From: Ruminococcaceae bacterium R-25
Lineage (GTDB): Bacteria > Bacillota > Clostridia > Saccharofermentanales > Saccharofermentanaceae
Direction of reading: 5' to 3'
DNA: 64,000 nt
Assembly (NCBI GenBank): GCA_003149065.1
Contig: QGFZ01000001.1
Location: 682,001-746,000 of the forward strand
The position numbers and the translations under genes are program-made. Position 1 is the first letter of the stretch. Each line of letters starts with the position of its first letter. Below the pieces are notes generated by a model. It was not told the DNA's origin. It worked only from the letters and a program-made list of their open reading frames with translations, and did not search any database. Positions 52,291 to 61,808 of this stretch are shown here, in pieces.

Positions 52291-54135
52291 TTATTCGGCA
52301 GAATCTGTCTGAGGAGCAGGTTCTTCTGCAGCAGGTGCAGGTGCGGGCTTTGCAGCAGGTGCAGGAGCAGGTTCAGCCGGTGCTTCTGCAGGAGCTTCAA
52401 CGGGAGACTGTGCAGGTGCCTCTGCTGCGGGTTCTTCTACTGCAAGCTCAGCCGGTGCATCCGGTAGAACCTTTGGAGTTACAGGGACAGGATCATCTAC
52501 ATCATGATGAACAGGCATTGAAGCAAGAAGCTGAGCTTCACTTGTTATGACCTGTCCGCCGTTAGCATCTGTAATAACACATCTGTAGATCTTGCCGCTC
52601 TTGGTGAGGTCAACTTTAATAGTCAATGTATCTGTTTTCGCACCGCCGGAAGAAAGATCAGCCCATGTGCTGCCCTTCTTGAGCTGCCACTGATATGTAA
52701 GGCCTTCGCCCTCAGCTATTACTTTGAAAACTGCGTTCTGACCGACAAAAACATTGGCATTACAAGGCTGATTAATGATATCGATCTCTGTGGAAGGCTC
52801 ATTTACGGTAATACTTACTTCTTCAGATGTCACATATTCATCTGCCGCATTTGTGATGAGGCAGCGGTAAATCTTACCATTCTTGGAATAGTCAACCTTG
52901 ATCGTCATTGTGGATGTTGTAGCACCACCGGATGTAAGGTCAGCCCACTTGTTGCCCTTCTTGAGCTGCCACTGGTATGAGAGACCTTCACCTTCAGCTG
53001 CTACGGAGAACCTTGCTGTATTACCGGATAAACCGTTATAGCTTACAGGCTGCTTTGTTATCGTGATATCAGGCTCTTTAACTGTGATCTTAGCACCATC
53101 GGAATAAATCGTATGACCCCATTTATCTGTGATGGCACAGCGGTAAATCTTACCGTTCTTGGAATCATCAACCTTAATGGACAATGTATCCGTTGTAGCG
53201 CCGCCGGAAGAAAGATCAGCCCATGACTTACCCTTCTTAAGCTGCCACTGATAAGTCAGTTCTTCGCCCCTGGCAGAAACAGAGAACTTGGCAGTCTTTC
53301 CGGCCTGACCGACATAGTCCTTCGGCTGTGTATCAATATTAATATTATATTTAAATGTGCATCTGAATACGGGCCTAGGATCGTTTTCGCTTACATCAGG
53401 CATTCCATGGAACCTGTACTTTCCGTCTTCATCAGGTTTTACTTCAACAACTTTTCCTTGGCCATAACTTAATGTGAGTTTATCAACTACATAACCGTCG
53501 TTAGGATAAATGTCAAATGTGATATCCTGGCCGGCATAGACGCGGGATACACCCCGAAAGGCGCCATTTCCGTCATCCTCATAATCAACGCTATAAAAAA
53601 ATATAAATTTGTTACGATTTATAAATCTGAAAGTAGTGTATCGGTTATAATCATAGGTGGATTTTTCACAAACGATCGTTTCAATTTTATTGTTTGCAGC
53701 AAAATATCCGGATCCTAGAAAATTCGACGTGGACGGGAATACAACTTTCTTAAGATTAGTGCAGCCCGCAAAAACATTATTTCCCATAGTTTGAACCATT
53801 GAAGGTAAAACAATCTCTTCTACGTTACAGAGACCTGCAAAGATATTATCGCCGATAGAAATAAAGTTTCCATTAATGCTTACACTAGTAATATCAGTTT
53901 TATAATCTTCCCAAGGACATGTAGTTTCTTCATCAAAACTTCCCGTACCTCCGGAACCTCTAAGATCGAGCAAGCCATTATCATAAACTGTATATTCGCA
54001 GTTGTGGCCACTGTCGCCAAAATAACCGTGAGCAACAATTCTTGCGAACGCATTTGCAGTTTTTGCCGGGGAAACAGCAAAAACCAGCGTAGCAACAAGC
54101 GCCAGTACCAAGTACCTGCATATTGATTTAGTCAT
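52291..54135 (-). CDS. secreted BspA-like LRR / Ig-like protein D, 614 aa
   Basis: This is a 614-residue secreted protein, the smallest of the six. ATG 54135, after GGGGG, starts a signal peptide ending near TANAFA; the frame extends to 54210 but a signal peptide would then not be at the end. BspA-type leucine-rich repeats follow (about 42-148; VEEIVLPSMVQTMGNNVF), then a linker domain, three Ig-like units (about 263-537) and a strongly Pro/Ala/Glu-rich tail (538-614). BspA repeats are found in adhesins of oral and gut bacteria. Function is unknown. Confidence 0.87.
   Translation of the reverse strand: MTKSICRYLVLALVATLVFAVSPAKTANAFARIVAHGYFGDSGHNCEYTVYDNGLLDLRGSGGTGSFDEETTCPWEDYKTDITSVSINGNFISIGDNIFAGLCNVEEIVLPSMVQTMGNNVFAGCTNLKKVVFPSTSNFLGSGYFAANNKIETIVCEKSTYDYNRYTTFRFINRNKFIFFYSVDYEDDGNGAFRGVSRVYAGQDITFDIYPNDGYVVDKLTLSYGQGKVVEVKPDEDGKYRFHGMPDVSENDPRPVFRCTFKYNINIDTQPKDYVGQAGKTAKFSVSARGEELTYQWQLKKGKSWADLSSGGATTDTLSIKVDDSKNGKIYRCAITDKWGHTIYSDGAKITVKEPDITITKQPVSYNGLSGNTARFSVAAEGEGLSYQWQLKKGNKWADLTSGGATTSTMTIKVDYSKNGKIYRCLITNAADEYVTSEEVSITVNEPSTEIDIINQPCNANVFVGQNAVFKVIAEGEGLTYQWQLKKGSTWADLSSGGAKTDTLTIKVDLTKSGKIYRCVITDANGGQVITSEAQLLASMPVHHDVDDPVPVTPKVLPDAPAELAVEEPAAEAPAQSPVEAPAEAPAEPAPAPAAKPAPAPAAEEPAPQTDSAE
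52525..53345 (-). repeat. Ig-like repeat block of gene D (3 units)
   Basis: Three tandem units have the QWQLKKG core. Confidence 0.9.
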
Positions 54136-54243
54136 ATAGAACCCCCTATCGTAAAGGTGTATATTGAAACATTTATAGTTTACAACAGATTTTGTTTTGT
54201 TAAATAACATTTTTAAACTTACGTGTCTTGATAAAATAAAATA

Positions 54244-54265
54244 ACGGCGCCACTACGGACGCCGT
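54244..54265 (-). terminator. terminator of surface gene E
   Basis: The stem ACGGCG/CGCCGT with a 10-nt loop is followed on the - strand by TATTTTATTTTATC. It is unrelated to the stems of A-D. Confidence 0.75.
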
Positions 54266-54290
54266 CATAAAGAATCATATTACTGACAGA

Positions 54291-57200
54291 TCATGCCGGG
54301 ACAGGAAGTTCCTCTTCTCTGATCGTAATAGTAGCCTCATCGGAGATTATCTGATCACCGTTAGCATCAGTAATGATACAACGATATATCTTGCCGTCAC
54401 GGGAATAATCAGCCTTGATCGACAATGTAGATGTCTTTGCGCCTCCGGATGTGAGATCTGCCCAGGAATTGCCCTTCTTAAGCTGCCACTGATATGTAAG
54501 GCCCTCACCTTCAGCTGCGACCGTAAATCTTGCTGTATTACCTGCAGGACCGTCGTAGGATTCGGGCTGGGAAACGATTACGATCGCATTGGAAGGTTCC
54601 TTAACGGTTATAGTAACTTCCTGGGTCGCGATCATCTCGCCGTTTGCATCAGTGATAACACAACGGTAAACCTTACCATTCTTAGATGCATCTATCTTGA
54701 TGGACAAGGATGATGTCGTAGCGCCGCCTGATGTAAGGTTAGCCCATGAGCTGCCCTTCTTGAGCTGCCACTGATACGTAAGGCCTTCGCCTTCAGCAAC
54801 TACAGTAAACTTAACCATAGTTCCGGCTGCACCTGCAAAATCTGAAGGCTGCGTATTGATCTTAATGGCGTTTGAAGGCTGCTTTACAGTGATAGAGACT
54901 TCATTGGAAGCAAGTTCTTCACCGTTTGCATCTGTAATGAGGCAGCGGTAGACCTTGCCGTTTTTCGATGAATCCACCTTAACAGACAATGTAGCCGATG
55001 TGGCGCCGCCGGACGTAAGGTTAGACCATGACTTACCCTTCTTGAGCTGCCACTGATATGTAAGGCCCTCGCCTGATGCAGCTATTGTAAACTTAGCAGT
55101 AGAACCTTCTGTTCCCGCAAAATTCACAGGCTGAGTCGTAATTGTTATGGCATTTGTAGGTTCCTTAACATGTAACGTAACTTCATTAGTAGTATCAGTA
55201 AGACCGTTGGTACTTGTGATCAGGCAGCGGTAAACCTTGCCGTTCTTTGACTCATCTATCTTAATGGTCATTGTATCAGTTGTTGCTCCGCCTGATGAGA
55301 GGTTAACCCAGTTGCTGCCCTTCTTGAGCTGCCACTGATATGAGAGGGCCTCGCCTGCTGCATTTACTTTAAATGTTGCAGTCTTGCCTACCGCACCTTC
55401 AAAGTCCTCCGGCTGGGAAACGATAATAATAGGCATTTTGAGAGCGGGGATCTCCTGCTGCTCAACGAAAACCTCACCGCATACGGAACAGTGTGATCCT
55501 TCTGTAAGACCGGGCGCATAATATGTAGGATCAACTGCAGGATCGGTAACCGGCGTGTGAACACATACGAATTCCAGATAATTCTGGTCATTGTAGACCG
55601 TGAGATAATTGTTATTTGAATCAACGGCTCTTACCGCGAAATAGTATGTTGTGCCGTCAACCAAGTTGTAATCATACCAAACACTATCCACAACTGCACC
55701 CATATACTGCCAGCCGGTTGTTGCAGTACGTCTGAAGACATCATAATACTGCGCGCCCTGAACCGGATCCCACGTCATATCAAAGCCCTTGCAAGAAGAC
55801 GAGATATTAATAGCCGGTGAGATAGCCAACGAATCATCAGCAAGATCGAGCGCAGAATCACGGTACATCGTGAACATACTATTGTAATAAGTATAATAGC
55901 AAGTAACCGATGAGATCTTATAACTATATGTTGATGTAGACGAGTTAGCCGTATATTTCTTAAGAAACAGCTTATCAGTCTGGCCAATGGCTCCGTCATC
56001 GCAGTTTGTTACATCGACCATATAAGTCATACCATTTCCGAACGAAACGATATTCCACATGTGACCGCCGTTTGTACCGCTTGAGGACTGGAAATTACCC
56101 GAGACCAAAATACAAGTAATGTCTTCATCAAAATCAGTGAGGTCACAAAGATACTTAAAAGCCTTTGAATAACCCTCACAGACGACCTTCGTACTTGTGT
56201 CGCCATCGAAAACATAGATCAGCTGCCAGGGATCACCGAAAGGTGTGTCATCGTTATCAGCTGCCGGGTGATTGTAATCAACCAGAGCACAGATCTCTTC
56301 TTTATACTTAACGAGCTTCTCGTAATCAGAGAGGTTCTTGTACTTGGCAACTATATGCTTAGCATAGTTAGATGCAGCAAGCGCACGGTTGACCTGTGAT
56401 GCACTTACCTCATATGTGCTGCCGGCATAAGCTCCTGCAACAGGGAAAGAATAGGTAAAGCCGGTTGTGGAAAAATACAATTTATATTCACCATCAATGT
56501 ATGTACCGCGTATTCCATATCCTTTTCCTGTTACTTGAGCAGTCTTATCGTACCAGTAACATTCAAACGGACATTCAACCAGAAGTCTGTCACGAATACT
56601 TCCAATGTCAAAATCAACCAGTTCGTCCATCTTCGTTTGTGCTTCTGCAGTTATCGAACCATTGACAACAACAGCATCCAAACCGAGATCAGATGCACTA
56701 TAGTATTTTCCGGCTACCCCAAGTGCCTCGAAAGTAATCTCGAATACAGTGCTTGTACGGCTTCCGTTAGCTACCTGACTGAAATAATTCTTTAAAAGCT
56801 GATATACCTTCGCGTTATTACCGGTAAACTGATAACGGTAAATTCCGGAACCGGCACTGACAAGGCTTTTCGCAGGCTTATAGCTGGGATCGATATCCTT
56901 CCAAACATAAACCTCACCCGGAACATATGCATCAACGTCCGGATTATCTTCCTTCGGCTCATCAGCCACAGTAGCTTCCTCATCGGATACTTCGACTGCA
57001 GCATCTTCTTCAGGAGCAGAAGTTTCTTCAGGAAGAGCTGTATCTTCTACAGTCTTGTCATCAGGAGCTGAAGTTTCATCAGAAGCCTGTTCTGACGGTG
57101 GCAGATCGTCGTCAGGAAGATCTCCCTCCTGTTCATCATTTTGCTTATCATCTGTTTGTTCATCAGACTGTTCCTGTTCAGTCTCTACCGTTGTATCAAC

Positions 57201-57305
57201 CGTCTCTGACTCGGTTTCATCAGCCAAACAAGCAAATCCGATCGAACCGACTACGAGTAAACACGGAACGAGGGCAGCAAATAGTTTAGTAAGGATTCTT
57301 TTCAT
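54291..57305 (-). CDS. secreted transglutaminase-like / Ig-like protein E, 1004 aa
   Basis: This is a 1004-residue secreted protein. ATG 57305 follows AAGGAGGG; the frame runs 6 codons further. After the signal peptide comes an acidic Thr/Glu/Asp linker (about 32-125). A transglutaminase-like domain then carries Cys376 (VVCEGYSKAFKYLC), His415 (NGGHMWNIV) and Asp431 (YMVDVTN), a complete triad. An FN3-like part and a zinc-ribbon-like CSVCGEVFVEQQEIPAL follow, then four Ig-like units to the end, with no Pro-rich tail. It could cleave or cross-link peptides at the surface. Substrate unknown. Confidence 0.88.
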   Translation of the reverse strand: MKRILTKLFAALVPCLLVVGSIGFACLADETESETVDTTVETEQEQSDEQTDDKQNDEQEGDLPDDDLPPSEQASDETSAPDDKTVEDTALPEETSAPEEDAAVEVSDEEATVADEPKEDNPDVDAYVPGEVYVWKDIDPSYKPAKSLVSAGSGIYRYQFTGNNAKVYQLLKNYFSQVANGSRTSTVFEITFEALGVAGKYYSASDLGLDAVVVNGSITAEAQTKMDELVDFDIGSIRDRLLVECPFECYWYDKTAQVTGKGYGIRGTYIDGEYKLYFSTTGFTYSFPVAGAYAGSTYEVSASQVNRALAASNYAKHIVAKYKNLSDYEKLVKYKEEICALVDYNHPAADNDDTPFGDPWQLIYVFDGDTSTKVVCEGYSKAFKYLCDLTDFDEDITCILVSGNFQSSSGTNGGHMWNIVSFGNGMTYMVDVTNCDDGAIGQTDKLFLKKYTANSSTSTYSYKISSVTCYYTYYNSMFTMYRDSALDLADDSLAISPAINISSSCKGFDMTWDPVQGAQYYDVFRRTATTGWQYMGAVVDSVWYDYNLVDGTTYYFAVRAVDSNNNYLTVYNDQNYLEFVCVHTPVTDPAVDPTYYAPGLTEGSHCSVCGEVFVEQQEIPALKMPIIIVSQPEDFEGAVGKTATFKVNAAGEALSYQWQLKKGSNWVNLSSGGATTDTMTIKIDESKNGKVYRCLITSTNGLTDTTNEVTLHVKEPTNAITITTQPVNFAGTEGSTAKFTIAASGEGLTYQWQLKKGKSWSNLTSGGATSATLSVKVDSSKNGKVYRCLITDANGEELASNEVSITVKQPSNAIKINTQPSDFAGAAGTMVKFTVVAEGEGLTYQWQLKKGSSWANLTSGGATTSSLSIKIDASKNGKVYRCVITDANGEMIATQEVTITVKEPSNAIVIVSQPESYDGPAGNTARFTVAAEGEGLTYQWQLKKGNSWADLTSGGAKTSTLSIKADYSRDGKIYRCIITDANGDQIISDEATITIREEELPVPA
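54312..55437 (-). repeat. Ig-like repeat block of gene E (4 units)
   Basis: Four tandem units with the QWQLKKG core are placed at the C-terminus. Confidence 0.9.
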
Positions 57306-57413
57306 ACAAACCCTCCTTAACAAAGTATCAATCTAATTTTACATTTTTGAGACGGCTATTTCTATAAATAAATATAAAAATTTGTTAAGAATAATATTAA
57401 CTACTTAAATAAT

Positions 57414-57443
57414 AGAGGCTGAAGTCTAATGACCTCAGCCTCT
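57414..57443 (-). terminator. terminator of surface gene F
   Basis: The stem AGAGGCTGA-GTC/GAC-TCAGCCTCT (one bulged pair) is followed by TATTATTTAAG on the - strand. Confidence 0.75.
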
Positions 57444-57482
57444 TTGTCAGTTTTTAACCGATACTAATTCTTTAGCAAAGCT

Positions 57483-60400
57483 TTAAGCTTCGTCGTTCGG
57501 TATCCAAACCGCTGTAACTACAGTGTTTCCTGTTACAGTAAAGCTTCTGACGATTTCGCCGTTAACTGCCCAGCCTGCGAATGTGTAGCCGTCTCTTTCG
57601 GGCTTGCCGAGCCAACGGGTAATAACTGTGTCACCTTCGCAGAAGTCCATAATGTTGCCAACGCTGCCGTTTACGAATCTGCCGCCGTTGCAGTCAACAG
57701 TTATCTGATAGCATGCTGTCCACTTAGCTACTAATGTAATATCGTTGTTTGTATTGATCTCACCAACGATATCTGTGCCGTTTAATGTCCAGCCGCTGAA
57801 GATGTAGCCGTCTCTAATAGGAGTAATGCCAATCCAGCTTGCTGAATATTTAGTTCCTGTAATGACGTATTCTGCGTCATATCTGGATTCATCGAAAATC
57901 GGAGCGTCCTGCTCGTCATTTCCTGCGTAATGAGAGAAGTAACCATCACCTGCATCGAGAGAAACGACTGTACGTCTTTCCCAGATTGCATAGAATGTTG
58001 TGTCCTTATCGAGCTTCATTTTCCATGTTTCTGCTGCATCTGCAGTAGTTGCATTAGGATCAAGGCTCCAGCCTACGAAGTCGTAACCTTCTCTTGCGGG
58101 CCACCAGCAGCCGACATCATAATTGTCATCAACATCATGATCCCACCATACGAAGTCATCTTCACCTTCAGGAACACCGAAGGAACCGCCGTTAGGCATA
58201 TAAGTAACTACAACTGTTTCAGGCTCGTCGTCAGGTTCCCACTTGGAGTAAACTGTGAGTTCCAAGCCATCTGTAAGAACGATACAATTATCAGTTAAAT
58301 CTTTACCGTTCTCATCTACCCAGCCCACGAATCTGTAGCCTTCACGCTCAGGCCATTCTTCTCTGATGTAATAGTGATATCCTACGTCATCAGAATGTGT
58401 TCTCTGTGTTTCGCCATTGCAGAATGCACCGCCTTCAGTTACTACATAAGTAACAGTGGGACGCTTCTCAAATACTGCGTAGAGTTCCATATCTTCGTAT
58501 ATGAAGTCAAAGTGCTGACCGGGCTCATATACAACTTCTCCGCCTTCTGTTGTTGCATAACCGATAAATCTGTATGCTTCATCAACGTCTTCAGGCCACC
58601 AGCCGTCGATATCGTAATCGCCGCCATCGTACTGTTCACGTACCATAGTGTTAATGGGGTTATCGTTTTCGTCATGGCCCCAGCCGCCCATGGATGTGTG
58701 GTAAGTGATAACTGCTTTGTCCTGCCAGATGGCATAGAGAGTAATGTCAACCGTAAACTTAGTGCCTTCAGCTACGGGTACGTAGCTATTAGGGCTTGTA
58801 GACCAACCTACGAAGAGCTTATCGTCATGATCAGGTCTCCATCCGTCGATCTCAAAATCGTCACCGACTCTGCCGCTGCGGTAATGAACTTCAAAAGACT
58901 CATTCTCATTATTGCGGTCATAGTCGTCGAAGTGTCCGCCGTTAGCGTTATAGATTACTGTAACTCTCTTGGTCCACTTAGCTGTGAAGTCGAGATCTTC
59001 AGTACCGATTGTGATGACCGGCCATCTTCTGGTCTCTTCGTCTTCGTTGTAAAGATTGCCATCAGAATCGAGCCATCCGTCAAAGTCGTAACCGTCTCTT
59101 TCAGGTCTCCAGCCGTCAACTTCGTACTGTTCACCTTCGACTGCACCGCGATAATGAACGTGCTCTGTCTCATTATCATACTCGCTCCAGTCGTCGAAAG
59201 ATCCTTCGCCAGCATCATAGGAGATCTCTACGCGCTTGAGCCATTTAGCAGTAAAGGTGTAATCCTTATCGCCAATTGTGATCTCAGGCATTTCTCCTGT
59301 CCTCTGATCTTCAGCGTAGAGAACACCGTCATCACCGATCCAGCCGCCGAAATCGTAGCCATCTCTCTCGGGTCTCCAGCCATCGATAATATAGGAATCA
59401 CCCTGTCTCGCATCATGCTGATGAGTCTTATATCCTTCAGGATGTTCCCTGTCATAGAACAGGCCATCGCCTGCGTCGTAGGTAATAGTAGCTTTCTTGA
59501 TCCACCTTGCAGAGATGATGTTGTCCTTAGTATTGTCTGCAATAACCTCAACGTCTCTGATATCATTGCCTTTAGCATCTACCCAGGTATCGAAGTCGTA
59601 ACCGTCACGCCAGGGTTCCTCGTTCCTGATTACGTAATATTCACCGGGACGGGTATACTCTGTTCTGGTCTTATAAGGCTGCTCCTGAGGTTCCTGCAAT
59701 TCAGGATTTTCACCGTTCTCAGGATTGCCTTCGGGCTCCTGACCCTGATTATCATCAGGACGAGGTCCGAAGAAGCCATCACCTGCATCGTAGATATACT
59801 TAGCTTTCTTTACCCAGATAGCGTAGAAAGTAACGTCTTCTGTGAAATTATAAACGTCAGTGTCTAATCCTGTAGTTGCGGTCTTACTGGTATTCCAGCC
59901 TAAGAACTCATAATCATCACCGCGCTCAGGACGTTCATAGCCGTATCTGTGTTCACCGGGTTCATATATTTCTTCTCTAGGATCCTTATCAAAGAAATAT
60001 ACATCTTCTTCAAGCTGATCATCCCAATAAGCGCAGGGCCATCCGCCGCCATTAGGATCAAATGTTACTTTTATATCCTTCTTCCACTGAGCTTCGAAAA
60101 CAGTATCTTCTGTGAGATAGATCATGCCGACCCAAGTGCCGCCTTGTACCTTCCAGCCTTCGAATGAATATCCGTCACGCCACGGGTCTTCCCATGCTAC
60201 GAAATACTTACCCTTAGGAACCATGAAAGATACAGACTGTTCGGTTGTATCGCCGTGTACCCAGGTACCGCCGTTTGAAAGATATGTAACCTTAACGCCT
60301 TCTGTCCACTGTGCTACCAGTGTAACGTCAGAATTAACAAGCACCTTCTTGCCTGCGTTCTGGTTGCCGATCTTCCAGCCTGTAAAGCAATAGCCGTTCT

Positions 60401-61676
60401 TAACAGGGATCAATTCTTCATCTATTGTGTAATAACCGGGATTTGTAACACAGTCAACTGTGCCTTCTCCGTTTTCGAATGTACCGCCGTTTGCATCAAA
60501 CGTAACGAGCCAGATCTTTGAATAATCTGCCGTTAATGTCATGTCGGTGGTTACGTTATAAACGTTGACAGGCTCACCGTTATAGAGCCAGCCTGTGAAA
60601 GCATAGCCGATGATGTCAGGTTCTTCGAAATCATCGAAATTAACCTTACCCTGTTCTACTTCAACAACTTTTGTATTTGTGCCGTTGTCGAACTGTCCGT
60701 TTCCGGCATTAAGTGTGATATTAACAGTTGGAGCCTTTTCAATAATGGTAACTGGGCTTGATACTGTTACTTCGCCGTTCTTGTCAGTAACTACGCACTG
60801 ATAGACCTTGCCGAACTTGCCGCTGTCGATCTTTATGGAAAGTGTATCGGTTGTTGCTCCTCCGGATGAAAGGTTAGCCCATGAACTGCTTCCTTTCTTA
60901 AGCTGCCACTGATATGTGAGGCCGTTACCTTGAGCGCCTACAGTGAACTTTGCGGTATCACCAATATTGCCTTTGAAGTCAACAGGCTGAGATGTAATCT
61001 CAAGAGGTATCACAGGTTCAGTCAAGCTGATAGTAACTTCCTTGGATGTTAAGGTGTTACCCTTCTCATCACCAACGATACAACGGTAGACTTTACCAAC
61101 ACGGGACTCGTCAACAGCGATCGAGAGAGTTGAAGTCTTAGCACCGCCTGATGAGAGATCAGCCCAGGAAGTGCTTCCCTTCTTAAGCTGCCACTGATAT
61201 GTAAGACCGTTACCTTCGGCTTTTATCGTGAACCTTGCAGTATCACCGATATTGCCGACATAATTGGACGGCTCTGATGTAATAGCAAGCTGCTTCTCAG
61301 GTGCCAGTACATGTACCGTTACCTGATTTGATGTAGCAGTATTGCCTTCAGCGTCAGTAATGACACACTGATATACTTTACCGTCCTTTGATTCGTCTAA
61401 CTTAATGGACATTGTCGCTGTCTTAGCGCCGCCGGACGTAAGGTTAGCCCATGAACTGCTGCCTTTCTTCAGCTGCCATTGATAAGACAGTTCATTGCCT
61501 TCTGCCGCCACGGTAAATCTGGCGGTCTCGCCAACCTGACCCGTATAGTCAGAAGGCTGAGAAGTGATGGTAATCGGATCACCCGTATCCGCATTTACTT
61601 TAAATGCCGGGAATGCGGCAAATACAGCAAATGCGACGAAGATCACCATCAAACTAGAGATGATACTTCTCCTCAT
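57483..61676 (-). CDS. secreted Ig-like / InlB B-repeat protein F, 1397 aa
   Basis: This is a 1397-residue secreted protein with a signal peptide (1-30), three Ig-like units (about 31-314) and then 13 InlB B-repeat-type units to the end (for example GYDFDGWLDSDGNLY and, later, VTFDANGG-like starts). An acidic, Pro-rich insert (NQGQEPEGNPENGENPELQE) interrupts the units. Here the Ig block is at the N-terminus, the reverse of genes A-E. InlB repeats act as spacers or weak binders in surface proteins. It has no C-terminal anchor. The start follows TTGGAGGTAGCAGT. It is the first gene of the cluster. Confidence 0.88.
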   Translation of the reverse strand: MRRSIISSLMVIFVAFAVFAAFPAFKVNADTGDPITITSQPSDYTGQVGETARFTVAAEGNELSYQWQLKKGSSSWANLTSGGAKTATMSIKLDESKDGKVYQCVITDAEGNTATSNQVTVHVLAPEKQLAITSEPSNYVGNIGDTARFTIKAEGNGLTYQWQLKKGSTSWADLSSGGAKTSTLSIAVDESRVGKVYRCIVGDEKGNTLTSKEVTISLTEPVIPLEITSQPVDFKGNIGDTAKFTVGAQGNGLTYQWQLKKGSSSWANLSSGGATTDTLSIKIDSGKFGKVYQCVVTDKNGEVTVSSPVTIIEKAPTVNITLNAGNGQFDNGTNTKVVEVEQGKVNFDDFEEPDIIGYAFTGWLYNGEPVNVYNVTTDMTLTADYSKIWLVTFDANGGTFENGEGTVDCVTNPGYYTIDEELIPVKNGYCFTGWKIGNQNAGKKVLVNSDVTLVAQWTEGVKVTYLSNGGTWVHGDTTEQSVSFMVPKGKYFVAWEDPWRDGYSFEGWKVQGGTWVGMIYLTEDTVFEAQWKKDIKVTFDPNGGGWPCAYWDDQLEEDVYFFDKDPREEIYEPGEHRYGYERPERGDDYEFLGWNTSKTATTGLDTDVYNFTEDVTFYAIWVKKAKYIYDAGDGFFGPRPDDNQGQEPEGNPENGENPELQEPQEQPYKTRTEYTRPGEYYVIRNEEPWRDGYDFDTWVDAKGNDIRDVEVIADNTKDNIISARWIKKATITYDAGDGLFYDREHPEGYKTHQHDARQGDSYIIDGWRPERDGYDFGGWIGDDGVLYAEDQRTGEMPEITIGDKDYTFTAKWLKRVEISYDAGEGSFDDWSEYDNETEHVHYRGAVEGEQYEVDGWRPERDGYDFDGWLDSDGNLYNEDEETRRWPVITIGTEDLDFTAKWTKRVTVIYNANGGHFDDYDRNNENESFEVHYRSGRVGDDFEIDGWRPDHDDKLFVGWSTSPNSYVPVAEGTKFTVDITLYAIWQDKAVITYHTSMGGWGHDENDNPINTMVREQYDGGDYDIDGWWPEDVDEAYRFIGYATTEGGEVVYEPGQHFDFIYEDMELYAVFEKRPTVTYVVTEGGAFCNGETQRTHSDDVGYHYYIREEWPEREGYRFVGWVDENGKDLTDNCIVLTDGLELTVYSKWEPDDEPETVVVTYMPNGGSFGVPEGEDDFVWWDHDVDDNYDVGCWWPAREGYDFVGWSLDPNATTADAAETWKMKLDKDTTFYAIWERRTVVSLDAGDGYFSHYAGNDEQDAPIFDESRYDAEYVITGTKYSASWIGITPIRDGYIFSGWTLNGTDIVGEINTNNDITLVAKWTACYQITVDCNGGRFVNGSVGNIMDFCEGDTVITRWLGKPERDGYTFAGWAVNGEIVRSFTVTGNTVVTAVWIPNDEA
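57485..60720 (-). repeat. InlB-type repeat block of gene F (13 units)
   Basis: Thirteen G-Y-x-F-x-G-W units alternate with Y/F-A-x-W strand ends. Sequence identity is highest for units six and seven (RPERDGYDF), which suggests recent duplication. Confidence 0.85.
60735..61585 (-). repeat. Ig-like repeat block of gene F (3 units)
   Basis: Three tandem units with the QWQLKKG core carry one extra Ser or Thr before the Trp (KKGSSSW, KKGSTSW) compared with genes A-E. Confidence 0.9.
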
Positions 61677-61717
61677 ACTGCTACCTCCAATCTAAAAAAC
61701 AAGAAATTGTAAAACAG

Positions 61718-61733
61718 AGTTGACAAATCAACT
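61718..61733. promoter_or_regulatory. palindrome upstream of gene F
   Basis: AGTTGACAAATCAACT is a 6-bp dyad with a 4-nt centre, about 42 bp ahead of the gene F start. It may be an operator; it was not found before genes A-E. Confidence 0.35.
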
Positions 61734-61808
61734 ATAAGACAATCCTACTAAATTGGAGGAAATAAATAAAGTCAGATTTCGTTAAATTTTTAGAACGTTA
61801 ACTTTATG

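Noticed and set aside
58374-59867. 497-residue frame opposite the InlB repeats of gene F
   Set aside because: It is antisense to a clear repeat protein, has no ribosome binding site and no domain; codon bias of the repeats keeps it open.
40156-61676. Sortase-anchored proteins
   Set aside because: No LPXTG-type motif, hydrophobic segment and basic tail was found at any of the six C-termini.
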